A stretch of 64,000 nt of DNA from Sediminibacterium sp. (lineage in GTDB: Bacteria > Bacteroidota > Bacteroidia > B-17B0 > Aurantibacillaceae): contig JASGCO010000012.1 in assembly GCA_030054095.1 (NCBI GenBank), positions 44,475-108,474 of the forward strand, written 5' to 3'. Below, piece after piece: positions 17,422 through 26,857 of the stretch. The notes beneath the pieces were generated by a model. The model was given only the letters and a program-made list of their open reading frames with translations, made no database searches and had not been told where the DNA came from. Position 1 is the stretch's first letter; every line of letters begins with the position of its first letter. The position numbers and the translations under genes were made by a program.

Positions 17422-20400
17422 CGTCAATTAAAACACTACCTGAGCCTGCCGGGAAAATGAGTTCCACTTTACTAATGGCTGTTAAATTTGCACCAATCGT
17501 AAAATTGCTGATTGGGATGCGGAGGGTGGTAAAGAACGTTTTAGTTAATGCAGGTTGTCTTAAATGAGGTGGTGGTACGAGCCCATTTAATGTTGTTATC
17601 GATGTTGTATTCGTGGTATCAATTAATTTAATATTAGTTTGGCTTAAATCAGGGTAAGTTGCCAATCCAAAATCGACAACGTGTCCTATTCGTAAGCTAA
17701 AAAAATCATAGGCAGTAATATCTTTATTAGCTACATCAAAGGTTAACACCTTCCCGCTCGACCAATTTACCATAATGACTTTGGTATCGTGTGGAGTATG
17801 ATCATTCAGTTCTATAGCATCGCCATGTTGCAAATTACCGGCTACTGTAACTGCTGTGCCATCATACATAACTGAGGCTGATGAAGCTTGAAAATCCAGA
17901 ATTAATTTGTTTGCTGGCACGAGAGGACTTTCCATATCTTTAAATTGTGGATAGATTGCGGTGTGATGGGTTGATGGAGGAATGTAAGTTCCATGAAATA
18001 ATTGCCGCCATTGAGGTTCTCCTTTTATATGCAAACGCATAAAAGCATTCATATAGGCGAGCACTATGTTTTTTTGATTAACTTCATGCAAAAGATTACC
18101 AACAAAGGCCGTGTACTTTTGTAAATAATCAAAATTGTTAGTGATAAAACCATTATGCGTTGCACCGTAAACAAACGACATTGCCTTTTCTTTAGTGTTA
18201 GTCGTCCTATCATAGATTGAAAAACCGCAGGTTCTATTACTTCTGGATCCAAAAGCACCATCAGGATTAGGTCTCCCCTCTACATCACCTTCCATAGAAC
18301 CGTATAAAACATAGTATGGTATATCTCTTTGAATGCTTTCTGATTGGTCAAATGAAAAGTCAGTAGGCGCTAGAGAAATAACTGCCTTAACATCAAATAA
18401 ATCATCAGGAACATATTTCCACTTATCTACACTGGTTCTGGGATCGCTAGCGGGAACAGTTGTAATATTAACTCTTGGTATATTGGCGGCAATACCAATA
18501 TCACTAGCGCAACGAACTACCGCTTCGGCTCCGCGACTATGACCTATCAGACCTACTTTATTATCTAACTTACTGCTCCAACCTTTATCGAACATAAATT
18601 TGCGAAGTATTTGTAGGTGTGGATAAACCATATTCGATCTTCCTAAGAAAAATAAATCATGTCTTCCGATATCAAAATTAAAAGTAATATCAAGACTTCT
18701 GTTCATTACTTCAACATTTATAACAACTCTTGTGCCATTAGAACCGAGAGAATTAGTAGTACTCGAAATAATTTTGATCATGTAATACTTTCCCCCAATA
18801 ATGCTGCCTAAATATTTATTGATACTTGCACTTGGGAAATTGATTTGAACCTGAGTAATATCACTGGCAGCGTTAATAGCTGACTGAACATCTATTTCTG
18901 ATATTAAAGCCCAATCTGCCGCTGTTAAATTTACTAACTTTGTTCCTGCTTTTTTTAATACGGCTTTAAAACTACCGGGAGGTGATTCTATATTGCTATT
19001 CCAAGTAAGACCGAACTTACTGAGTCCTACACCAGGACGAGATCCTCTTCTCTCCCAAACCGTGGGAGCAGGAGTAGCGTAAAATTCAAAATCTATGCCA
19101 TTCTTCCACCCTAGTTTATCATCCGACGTATAAGTAAACGTATAGTGATCTACGCCTAAAATAGTAGTAGTACTTTGAACTCCCCTTAACACCATTAGCT
19201 TTTGAAAGGTAGCCGGATTCGTATCATCAGTTCCAAATGCGTACTTTGCATCATCCAAAAAAAAGAAAAAATAGTTGAGATTTGTATAAGGAGAAACAAT
19301 GTTATATGTTCTTCCACCTCCAATTGGTATTGGAAAGCTGTCGCCTCTGTTACCAGAGAAGACTTTACTTCTAGCTATTAAGCAACTAATACTTGATACA
19401 ATAAATCCGTTTTTTGCTAGATGACCTGCTAACTGACGGTAATCACTATAACGACCACCATTCGCATGGTTAATGATGATGACTGGAAAAATACCTGTGC
19501 CGGCAATTACGTCGCTTCCCGATCTATCAACAGGGTAAAATATTTCTCCTAGTATCCCTATACTTCGTCTCACGGCTATTGGATCAATTGCGCCACTCAT
19601 AAGTCTATTGCCTATATCATCTATTTCAATGGTTCCGCCCGGAAACAAATCGGTTACCAGTGGATCATTACCATCGTAATCATATCTATAGAAATCTGGA
19701 AAATCAGAAATAGTGCCCGGGTCAGGAATACTTATTGGTAAATTAACTGCCGTCGCAAAACCAGCAGAGCATAACATGCTGGTGTTGGTGCCAAATACAT
19801 ATAAGGTATTAGTGGTGCCGCCAAAAGTACTTATTGTCTGCTGGGTTCCACCTGTATCGAGTCCCTGAACTTTTAACTGGTATTTAACGTACCCTACTGT
19901 TCCGGCAACTATTTCAAAAATAAAGTATTTGTGAACCACATCTAAGCTTGTAGTGGCGGTATTGATATCATCTAATTGTGTTTTTGTTAAGCCTAATAAA
20001 TGGATATTTTCTCTGGGTGTTGCACTTGTTGACGTTTTGTTATAACCCACTATGCTGATGATCTGAACAGGAGAGCCACCATCGGTAACCGACGCTTTTG
20101 CATACACTGCATTTTTCCGTTTAAGAATGCCATCGAAATCAGGTTCATTAGTAACATTTATATCAGGGAAAACATTACCGGAAGCCACCAGACTATTAGC
20201 GTTTTCAGAATAAAACAATGCCAAACTATCTTTAACAATGGTGCCTGTATGAGCAGCAAAGGAAAACGCACCATTATTTACAAAATGTATTTTACTATTT
20301 ATAACTTCCTGAAAAGGACCTGCGACATTTAATATGGGTTGCTTAATACCACCATACACACTGTCCAAATAATCAGTTGATTTAAAAACCGAAACAGGAG

Positions 20401-21754
20401 GGGTTGCTGAATATTCTTGCCTAAAGTATTGGAGTTTTATATGGTGCGCTACATTGATGTTAGCGCTTGTTTTAGGGACTTCCAGGCGAATAATCTTGCT
20501 CAGATTTTCGGGGAGTCCTGTGCCAGCATTAATATCTATTATTTGGTCTTCTTTGATAAAAAACTCGGTATTGGCACTGTTTAGTAATTTTGGATTTAAT
20601 AAATACACTAAAGGCTTGGTGTTATCCAGAACCATCAGTTTTAGTTCAATTCTTACGCCGTTAGCAATGGGCACTAAAGAAGCTGGTGGCGATTTTAAAT
20701 TAATTAATGGCCAATACACATTTCCAAAACCTAAGGCATTAAATGTTGCCTGTGACTCTGATTTTAATTCTAATACGGAACCTCCGCTCAAATAATTTCT
20801 GTGGTGGAAATACGAATAACCTCTTTCACTTCTTATATCCAGATAAACCGCATCTTTATTTAAAAACGTAGAGAGAACATCTGAAATTAACAAATCGCCT
20901 TGTTTTGAAGTAGTGGTGTTCGTGAAGTTAACCGTATCGTAGGTATTATGAATTTTGAGACCAGCATTGTAATACATACCGAAAAAGGCCGCCGGATCAA
21001 CATAGTTTAATACCCGATCTCTTGTTTGAATTGATTCCCAGGCCGAAGCCAGTTCATAATTTAAAAGACCGGTGGCATCCACTATTTTTTTTGCTGCTTG
21101 CACATAAGCCAAGTCAATCGTTAAATGATCAGTATCAGTTATAATTTCAAACTCAAAATTTACAGTAGGCAACAAATTAGCAATCCATTCGCCTTCTGAT
21201 ACACGGATGGCCTGAAAATCATTAATGGTCGTATCTGAACTGGATGCGCTGTTAAACAGTTCTTCTACTAGTTTAGTGCCTGAAGTGGCAGTATCATAAC
21301 CAAAGCTAATAGGTAAAGGATCAGGAAGAGCGGGCTGGCTGGTATTGGTTTTAAAATCCGCCCATCGTTTCCAATACTTTGAAATAAACTGAGTCGGCGT
21401 TCCTGCGGTAGATGTAACGGCAACTCCATTCGGATGATTCGCATCAACAGGAACATCAACCACCAAGGAACTACGATCGACTCCTCTGTATATGTAATAC
21501 TTCACATTGGTGAATGGAATCTCCAGATTACCAATTGGTTTAAGAATAATATTCACAAGTGTAGTACTACCTGTTTGCGGCCTAACCAACATCATCGCAT
21601 CCTGACAGGCAAAAATTTTTGCTTCCGTAAAAACTGCGGGAACAATATGTTTCGAAGAAATATTGTACTTATTATTTACATCTGTTGTATCCGGGCCGAA
21701 GGCATCTGCGGTAACTTGTGGATGTAACTTAGAGGGCTCTGTAAAAAAATGCAT
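17402..21754 (-). CDS. 1450-aa protein with embedded alpha/beta hydrolase domain
   Basis: First gene of the minus-strand giant run. No signal peptide is visible. The N-terminal 750 residues are beta-rich and not recognised (starting with a segment containing KYYIYRGVDRSSLVV). From about residue 755 to 1230 there is an alpha/beta hydrolase: FPVIIINHANGGRYSDYRQL (oxyanion region), the nucleophile elbow VGLIGHSRGAEAV with Ser near 1073, SLAPTDF as the likely acid region, and FVYGATHNGF with His near 1200. The domain resembles PET-hydrolase/dienelactone-like folds. The C-terminal 200 residues look like a carbohydrate-binding-type jelly roll ending GSVLIDDVEFTN. Substrate unknown. Finding an esterase inside a giant non-secreted protein is unusual. 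Confidence 0.75.
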   Translation of the reverse strand: MHFFTEPSKLHPQVTADAFGPDTTDVNNKYNISSKHIVPAVFTEAKIFACQDAMMLVRPQTGSTTLVNIILKPIGNLEIPFTNVKYYIYRGVDRSSLVVDVPVDANHPNGVAVTSTAGTPTQFISKYWKRWADFKTNTSQPALPDPLPISFGYDTATSGTKLVEELFNSASSSDTTINDFQAIRVSEGEWIANLLPTVNFEFEIITDTDHLTIDLAYVQAAKKIVDATGLLNYELASAWESIQTRDRVLNYVDPAAFFGMYYNAGLKIHNTYDTVNFTNTTTSKQGDLLISDVLSTFLNKDAVYLDIRSERGYSYFHHRNYLSGGSVLELKSESQATFNALGFGNVYWPLINLKSPPASLVPIANGVRIELKLMVLDNTKPLVYLLNPKLLNSANTEFFIKEDQIIDINAGTGLPENLSKIIRLEVPKTSANINVAHHIKLQYFRQEYSATPPVSVFKSTDYLDSVYGGIKQPILNVAGPFQEVINSKIHFVNNGAFSFAAHTGTIVKDSLALFYSENANSLVASGNVFPDINVTNEPDFDGILKRKNAVYAKASVTDGGSPVQIISIVGYNKTSTSATPRENIHLLGLTKTQLDDINTATTSLDVVHKYFIFEIVAGTVGYVKYQLKVQGLDTGGTQQTISTFGGTTNTLYVFGTNTSMLCSAGFATAVNLPISIPDPGTISDFPDFYRYDYDGNDPLVTDLFPGGTIEIDDIGNRLMSGAIDPIAVRRSIGILGEIFYPVDRSGSDVIAGTGIFPVIIINHANGGRYSDYRQLAGHLAKNGFIVSSISCLIARSKVFSGNRGDSFPIPIGGGRTYNIVSPYTNLNYFFFFLDDAKYAFGTDDTNPATFQKLMVLRGVQSTTTILGVDHYTFTYTSDDKLGWKNGIDFEFYATPAPTVWERRGSRPGVGLSKFGLTWNSNIESPPGSFKAVLKKAGTKLVNLTAADWALISEIDVQSAINAASDITQVQINFPSASINKYLGSIIGGKYYMIKIISSTTNSLGSNGTRVVINVEVMNRSLDITFNFDIGRHDLFFLGRSNMVYPHLQILRKFMFDKGWSSKLDNKVGLIGHSRGAEAVVRCASDIGIAANIPRVNITTVPASDPRTSVDKWKYVPDDLFDVKAVISLAPTDFSFDQSESIQRDIPYYVLYGSMEGDVEGRPNPDGAFGSRSNRTCGFSIYDRTTNTKEKAMSFVYGATHNGFITNNFDYLQKYTAFVGNLLHEVNQKNIVLAYMNAFMRLHIKGEPQWRQLFHGTYIPPSTHHTAIYPQFKDMESPLVPANKLILDFQASSASVMYDGTAVTVAGNLQHGDAIELNDHTPHDTKVIMVNWSSGKVLTFDVANKDITAYDFFSLRIGHVVDFGLATYPDLSQTNIKLIDTTNTTSITTLNGLVPPPHLRQPALTKTFFTTLRIPISNFTIGANLTAISKVELIFPAGSGSVLIDDVEFTN

Positions 21755-21977
21755 ACTAGTGTTGTATTACCACACAAACTGGTTGAGGAGGTGTGGATTG
21801 GTTTTTATACCTCTAACTTAAACTAAAAAAAATAAAAAACAAATTATTTATACAAAATAAATCAGCCACTTTGTAAAATAGCATTCCCCCTGACATCAAA
21901 TTCACAAAACTTTCACGAAACAGCCCTTCTCCGCCTCCTGAATTAATACAAAAAAACAAAATCAGAACATTTCCCAA

Positions 21978-23321
21978 CTACGTTAAACCAATAGATTTAT
22001 CCACAATGGCGCAGTAGGCCGGCAGGTAGTTATTTAAACGTCCCGGAAGAAGTTTACCAAAACCAAGACCGGCTTTTTTATAAGTTAGTAACGCCAGTCC
22101 CCTGTTTTGTTTCGCTGACTCTGGTAACACAGTATCTTTTTTAAGGTACCGCAAAGCCTCTTCTTTGGTCAGTTCTATTTTTGAAATACATTGAGGCAAA
22201 CTCTCCCCCCAGGCCCAATCCTGCTCAGGAATCAATTCATCGTGTTTAAACTGACACACATCCATCCCCGCTTTTCGTATGTAAAAATTCCGTCCGTATT
22301 TTTCCAGAAAATTCCGGCCTGTTGCGTTGAGTTGTTTATACAAGGCCGCGTGTTTGAATATATTTTCTTGCTGTTCCTTACCCAAATATGGTTCCAGCAG
22401 TTGCCGTTCGCGGGCAGTAAGCCCGGCTAATTTTTCGGCTTTAACATAAGGCTGTCCTATGGTGGTTGCTTCCGTTTTTTGTAACACCGCAATAAAAAAC
22501 CCCTCGCTGTTTACAAGGTGAGGATAAAACCGATACCCCTTACCAGTATCTATTATACCTTCTTCCGGCACTTCCGGTAAAGACCTGTAGTTTAATCCCA
22601 GTTCTTTCTCCATCCACTCCACCTGCGCTTCGTTTTCCGCTACACTGTAACTACAGGTGGAATAAATGATATAACCGCCAGTTTTTAAAGCAGGTAAAAC
22701 ATCCGCTACTATACGTTTCTGACGGGCACTGCACAAACTAACATTTTCCTCACTCCATTCCGCTATCGCTTCGGGTTGCTTCCGGAACAAACCACTGCCA
22801 CTACAGGGTGCGTCAATAACAATGGCATCAAAAACTTCGGGTAATTGCCCAAAGTGCGAAGGATCGTTATTGGTGACAATGGTGTTGGTGGTTCCCCAGC
22901 GGCTCAAATTAGCAGCCAGTATTCCTGCCCGTTGTTTAATCACTTCATTGGCAATCAACAAGCTATCCGGACTTATAAACGAATTGATCAAAGTGCTTTT
23001 TCCGCCCGGTGCCGCGCACAAATCCAGAATGGTAAGGGACTTTCCGGGATCTAAACACCCACGCAATACTTTATCCAAAAACATACTCCCGGCTTCCTGC
23101 ACATAATAGGCCCCCGCGTGAAACAAGGGATCGGCGGTAAATGATGGCCGTACATCAAGATAATAGCCATTATAACACCAGTTAACCGGTTTATTCAGTT
23201 CAAAATCGGGCGACACCGCTTTAAAGGGATTTAAGCGTATGGAGGTGATACGCTCCTCTTCTTCATGCACCTTTAAAAACGCGCTTTCATCAAATCCCTG
23301 CTGTCCGCGCAGGCTCTCCAT
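21978..23321 (-). CDS. RsmB/NOP-family tRNA/rRNA m5C methyltransferase
   Basis: SAM-dependent RNA cytosine-5 methyltransferase of the NOL1/NOP2/Sun type, probably RsmF-like. Visible: the SAM-binding loop DLCAAPGGKST, VIDAPCSGSGLFRK and YSTCSYSVAENEAQ. Together these contain the two Cys residues, one nucleophile and one release, expected for this class. There is also a C-terminal RNA-binding extension of about 150 residues, as in RsmF. I place the start at the ATG at 23321 (MESLRGQQGF). The longer frame up to 23402 would add 27 hydrophobic residues not typical for this cytosolic enzyme and would overlap the divergent recX start. Divergently oriented from recX, 52 bp apart. Confidence 0.88.
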   Translation of the reverse strand: MESLRGQQGFDESAFLKVHEEEERITSIRLNPFKAVSPDFELNKPVNWCYNGYYLDVRPSFTADPLFHAGAYYVQEAGSMFLDKVLRGCLDPGKSLTILDLCAAPGGKSTLINSFISPDSLLIANEVIKQRAGILAANLSRWGTTNTIVTNNDPSHFGQLPEVFDAIVIDAPCSGSGLFRKQPEAIAEWSEENVSLCSARQKRIVADVLPALKTGGYIIYSTCSYSVAENEAQVEWMEKELGLNYRSLPEVPEEGIIDTGKGYRFYPHLVNSEGFFIAVLQKTEATTIGQPYVKAEKLAGLTARERQLLEPYLGKEQQENIFKHAALYKQLNATGRNFLEKYGRNFYIRKAGMDVCQFKHDELIPEQDWAWGESLPQCISKIELTKEEALRYLKKDTVLPESAKQNRGLALLTYKKAGLGFGKLLPGRLNNYLPAYCAIVDKSIGLT

Positions 23322-23373
23322 TAATTTAACCGGGATATTTGCCACCCTGCAAAGTAAGTAATAAATTAGCAAT

Positions 23374-23853
23374 GTGTTTAACGCCCGTAAAAATGAAACC
23401 ACATCCGATCCTATTGAACGGATTAAACGCTGGTGTGCCTATCAGGAACGCAGCGCTTACGAAACAAGGTTCAAACTGAAACAAATGGGTTTAAATGCGG
23501 AGAGCGTGGAGCTGGTGATAGCGGAACTGATTTCAGAAAATTTCCTCAGCGAAGAGCGGTTTGCGCAGGCATTTGTAAGTGGCAAGCACAACATTAAACA
23601 CTGGGGGGCTCAAAAACTAAAACAGGCACTGAAAGGACATCAAATCAGCGATTACAGCATTGCTAAAGCGTTGAAACAAATTCAGCCAGATAAATATGTG
23701 AATGAGTTACAAAAACTGCTCGAAAAAAAGTTGCATACCCTGAAAGCGGATGAACACAAACTCCAAAAAAAGCAAAAACTATTCCGGTTTGCGCTTAGTA
23801 AAGGCTATGAAAGTGAACTGATTGAAAAAATTTTACAAACTTTGAATTTATGA
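23374..23853 (+). CDS. recX: regulatory protein RecX
   Basis: A 159-residue all-helical protein matching the RecX family, which binds RecA filaments and modulates recombination. The tandem three-helix repeats begin IKRWCAYQERSAYETRFKL and include LISENFLSEERFAQAFVSGK, a hallmark of the family. The length is normal. The start is GTG at 23374, with no in-frame ATG nearby. Its stop overlaps the start of the next gene by four bases (ATGA), so the two are translationally coupled. No recA is in the window. Confidence 0.9.
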   Translation: MFNARKNETTSDPIERIKRWCAYQERSAYETRFKLKQMGLNAESVELVIAELISENFLSEERFAQAFVSGKHNIKHWGAQKLKQALKGHQISDYSIAKALKQIQPDKYVNELQKLLEKKLHTLKADEHKLQKKQKLFRFALSKGYESELIEKILQTLNL

Positions 23854-24638
23854 ATCTCGACTTAAAAAATAAACGCGCTCTGGTATGCGGTAGTACGCAG
23901 GGTATCGGAAAAGCAGTAGCGATGGAATTAGCTGCATTAGGCGCCCATGTTACATTAGTAGCCCGCAACGAAGCAGCACTAAAACAAACCAAAAGCGAAT
24001 TGCCCACTAACCCTACCCAATTACACACTTACCTGTGCGTAGATTTTAACGAACCCGATAAATTGAAAACGCTTACCGAATCCTTTATTCAACGGTCAGG
24101 ACCAGTTCACATTCTGGTGAATAATACTGGCGGACCACCTTCTGGACCTATTACCCAGGCTAAACCCGAGGAATTTCTGACCGCCTTTAACGCGCATTTA
24201 ATTTGCAATCATATTTTAGCGCAATGCTGTATAGATGGCATGAAAAACGCGGGATATGGCCGTATCATCAACATTATTTCCACGTCTGTAAAACAACCGT
24301 TACCTAATCTGGGCGTAAGTAATACCATTCGTGCGGCCGTAGGCAACTGGGCCAAAACCATGGCCAATGAACTGGGGTCATTTAATATTACAGTAAATAA
24401 CGTTTTACCCGGAGCCACTGCCACGCAACGCCTGAGCAGTATTATTGACACCAAAGCGCTAAAAACCAATGTAGATACCGACGCTGTAAAAAAAGAAATG
24501 CTGCACGAAATTCCGATGAAGCGATTTGGCGAAGCGTCCGAAATTGCCAACGCAGTGGCTTTTTTGTCCAGCCCGGCAGCTTCGTATATTAACGGCATTA
24601 ACCTGCCGGTAGATGGTGGACGAACCGGGAATTTGTAA
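23850..24638 (+). CDS. SDR family oxidoreductase with altered catalytic motif
   Basis: A 262-residue short-chain dehydrogenase/reductase. The cofactor loop CGSTQGIGKAV near residue 13 and ILVNNTGGPPSG (NNxG) are present, and the end has the usual SDR form (INGINLPVDGG). The catalytic Ser region IINIISTSV is followed by PNLGVSNTIRAAV where YxxxK should be, so the Tyr/Lys pair appears replaced by Ser/Arg. This is seen in a known divergent SDR subgroup (inference from memory), whose members may not be classical FabG-type reductases. Overlaps recX by four bases. Confidence 0.85.
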   Translation: MNLDLKNKRALVCGSTQGIGKAVAMELAALGAHVTLVARNEAALKQTKSELPTNPTQLHTYLCVDFNEPDKLKTLTESFIQRSGPVHILVNNTGGPPSGPITQAKPEEFLTAFNAHLICNHILAQCCIDGMKNAGYGRIINIISTSVKQPLPNLGVSNTIRAAVGNWAKTMANELGSFNITVNNVLPGATATQRLSSIIDTKALKTNVDTDAVKKEMLHEIPMKRFGEASEIANAVAFLSSPAASYINGINLPVDGGRTGNL

Positions 24639-24733
24639 TACGCTCTGCGCTCATCTTACTATCATAAAAAAAAACAACTGCCAGACTTAAAACAAAACAG
24701 TTGGTTCTAAAATAAAGAAAGCGATCCGTTTTG

Positions 24734-25381
24734 TTATATCCAGCTTCCCCCCGCGGGAGGAGGAACCATATACGCCCTGTTGTTTACATTCAATTCATTT
24801 CCTCTTGTATAAGTCGGCGACGAATTCCAGCTACCGCCCGATTGTATTTTTACAAATACCCTGCCCGTAGCCGGCTCCCACAGCAAAAATTCACTCGCTC
24901 TGAGCCCATTTCCAATATCAGAGGTTTCTCCCATAAATCCATTGACAACACCAGCAGAAGGTGTAATAGTACCATGACCCTGATAACAATGGTTTTCTAG
25001 TGCCCAGGCATCCAGTTCCATCCCATTACAGGTATGAATAAACTCATGGAATAACGTAACATCCGTATCTTGCTGAAGCCCCGAAGGCGGTAAGGCTGGG
25101 TCACAAAACGTAACCTCACTACCCCCTCTGGAATTGGTAGTGCCAAAAGCACCGTTACAAGTAGAGTTTCTGCAATCTAACGTTATATTAGCCTCATTTT
25201 TCGAACTTAAGCAATTGGCCAGCGCTTCCAGACCGCCAATAGACCTTACACAGGGAACACCACTTGAATTATAAAAATTTATTGCGGCGCGTATCGCTGC
25301 TATTTCTGTTGTACTACAGTTGGGAACTTCAGTGCCTCCTCCCGTCCAACTGCCTCCTTCGGTATGTGTTTTAAAAGACAT
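24734..25381 (-). CDS. HExxH metalloprotease-like protein (intact motif)
   Basis: A 215-residue protein with no signal peptide. Near residue 110 it carries LFHEFIHTCNGMELDAWALE. The HEFIH zinc motif is followed by a G-x-E-L-D element whose Asp could be a third ligand, as in aspzincin-like peptidases. There are eight or so Cys, suggesting disulphides or metal sites. The N-terminus (KTHTEGGSWTGGGTEVPNC) is shared nearly word for word with the paralogue at 26195-26854, as is the C-terminal FLLWEPATGRVFVK region. Last of a three-gene minus-strand set. Substrate unknown; export by T9SS or another system is not evident. Confidence 0.75.
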   Translation of the reverse strand: MSFKTHTEGGSWTGGGTEVPNCSTTEIAAIRAAINFYNSSGVPCVRSIGGLEALANCLSSKNEANITLDCRNSTCNGAFGTTNSRGGSEVTFCDPALPPSGLQQDTDVTLFHEFIHTCNGMELDAWALENHCYQGHGTITPSAGVVNGFMGETSDIGNGLRASEFLLWEPATGRVFVKIQSGGSWNSSPTYTRGNELNVNNRAYMVPPPAGGSWI

Positions 25382-25415
25382 AGTTTTAATTTTTTAGGTT
25401 GGGTGAATACTAAAA

Positions 25416-25790
25416 TTATTTAAACTGCCAAAGCACAATAACGCCGTTTGACAATACACTATCTGCACTTTCCGTTTCATAAGTGCCAAATACACTGGCT
25501 TTGGCATATATACCGGGTGATGCCGGTTTTAACCTTGCCATCCAGCTCAAATTACCATTGGTTGCTTTCTGACTTTCTGATTTGTACGAAAGTTGCAAGT
25601 GTTTCTGTTCATCATACTTAAATGAAAGTGCCCCTTTAATAGAAGTGGCATGACCATCACGTTCCAGTATCTCGATTAAAAATTCCGCTTTTTCCTGTCC
25701 TGCGGCATCATTCATGTAAAAACGGGATACACGACCATTACAGTCCATCATTTTCCCGGCCCATAGCCAGTTTGGTTGTTTTGAATCCAT
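25416..25790 (-). CDS. hypothetical protein between protease paralogues
   Basis: A 124-residue soluble protein starting at the ATG at 25790 (MDSKQPNWLWAGKMMDCNG). A longer frame to 25895 would add a stretch lacking a better start. The predicted content is beta-rich (RVSRFYMND, HLQLSYKSES, GVIVLWQFK), perhaps a small barrel. It lies 34 bp upstream of the intact HExxH gene and is probably co-transcribed with it. It might be an inhibitor, chaperone or companion effector. That is guesswork from position. The stretch upstream is the GC-rich repeat. Confidence 0.6.
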   Translation of the reverse strand: MDSKQPNWLWAGKMMDCNGRVSRFYMNDAAGQEKAEFLIEILERDGHATSIKGALSFKYDEQKHLQLSYKSESQKATNGNLSWMARLKPASPGIYAKASVFGTYETESADSVLSNGVIVLWQFK

Positions 25791-25896
25791 GATTTTAGTT
25801 TTATTGGTTATTCCATTAAAGGTAACAAATAGTATCCACCTTAACAATTCAAATTTCGATGCATAATGGCTATCCTGAAATAAAAACAACACCACC

Positions 25897-26119
25897 TTTT
25901 GGGCGTGCCCCTGCCAGATATATTTTATTCAAAAAAGAGTCTGGGGTGGCGTTTTTTAAAAGGGGATACCTTTTTTTGTAGCGGCAGGGCCGGCCTTTCC
26001 GCTTTAGCTTGCAGGCCTTTTGCCGCATCGCAGCCCTGTGCGTGGGCTTCCTGTGGTCGCCTCCGCCTGGGTGCGCTGCTGGTAAAATCCCGCGCAAGGC
26101 TGCCGCTGCAATGCCTCAC
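25897..26119 (-). repeat. GC-rich dispersed repeat, copy 1
   Basis: Read on the minus strand from 26119 it starts gtgaggcattgcagcggcag and ends ggcaggggcacgccc. Copy 2 lies at 40845-41060 on the plus strand. The first ~150 bases are close to identical between copies (shared blocks such as ggaggcgaccacaggaagcc and aagctaaagcggaaaggcc), the next ~60 bases differ, and the last ~18 agree again. Within the core, agcggcag pairs with ctgccgct about 145 nt later, so it can close into a long folded RNA or hairpin. Its GC content is far above the surroundings. Frames inside it look spurious. Confidence 0.75.
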
Positions 26120-26194
26120 GCAACAGAAGTACCACTATACCATTTAGCCATCGGAATCTTTGGGTAATCCCATCAAAAAAAGCAACAGAAAAAA

Positions 26195-26854
26195 CTACAA
26201 TAAAATGTAATAGTATCCATGCTCAATGTACATCCCATCAATGTTCAGTTGTTGTCCTTCTGTATAAACCGGAGGTGCATTCCATGTCCCCCCCATCTGA
26301 TGCTTTACAAACACCTTACCCTCATTTGCACGCCAAAATAAAAATTCACTTATCCTCTTGTTTTTATCGCCCGCTACTGGCGTAGTACTTTCTATAAACA
26401 CATTGTTTTGTATAATTTGCGGATTCGAATCGGGTGCAACGGTTCCATGACCATGATAAAAAAAATTTTCAAGTGCCCAGGCATCAAACTCCGTTCCATT
26501 ACAGGCCAGTATCAATTGATGAAACAAAGTAACATCGGTACTTTGCTGAGGAGCCGGCGGAAGCGCCTTACTACATAAAGTAATTTCCCTTCCGCCCCGT
26601 GCATTAATACGCGCCGCGGTATTCGCATCACATACACTTCCTCTGCAATCCAATAAAATAATGGGTTCAGTCATCTGACTTATGCGGTTCGCAAGATCTT
26701 CCAATCCACGAACAGCTCTTATACGCGGAATTATTACATCATGGCAATACCGGAATGCTTCGCGTATAGCGGCAATCTCTACCGGGTTACAATTGGGCAC
26801 TTCTGTACCTCCTCCAGTCCAGATACCGCCTTCATTATGGGTTTTAAATGGCAT
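26195..26854 (-). CDS. HExxH-protease paralogue with lost active site
   Basis: A 219-residue paralogue of the protein at 24734-25381, sharing the N-terminal GGxWTGGGTEVPNC block, the central Arg-Gly-Gly element and the C-terminal KVFVKHQMGGTWN region. Where the intact copy has HEFIHTCNG, this one has HQLILACNG, so the catalytic Glu and second zinc His are gone, while the following GTEFDAWALEN is kept. It is therefore probably a pseudoenzyme (regulator, decoy or inhibitor) rather than a decaying gene, since the frame is intact. It is separated from the rest of the set by the GC-rich repeat. Start at ATG 26854. Confidence 0.75.
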   Translation of the reverse strand: MPFKTHNEGGIWTGGGTEVPNCNPVEIAAIREAFRYCHDVIIPRIRAVRGLEDLANRISQMTEPIILLDCRGSVCDANTAARINARGGREITLCSKALPPAPQQSTDVTLFHQLILACNGTEFDAWALENFFYHGHGTVAPDSNPQIIQNNVFIESTTPVAGDKNKRISEFLFWRANEGKVFVKHQMGGTWNAPPVYTEGQQLNIDGMYIEHGYYYILL

Positions 26855-26857
26855 AAC

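Noticed and set aside
23321..23402. Longer start for the RNA methyltransferase gene
   Set aside because: Adds hydrophobic residues uncharacteristic for the family and overlaps the recX start.
25899..26147. Overlapping long ORFs on both strands around 25.9-26.1 kb
   Set aside because: All lie inside the GC-rich repeat whose GC content removes stop codons; no homology-like or coding features.
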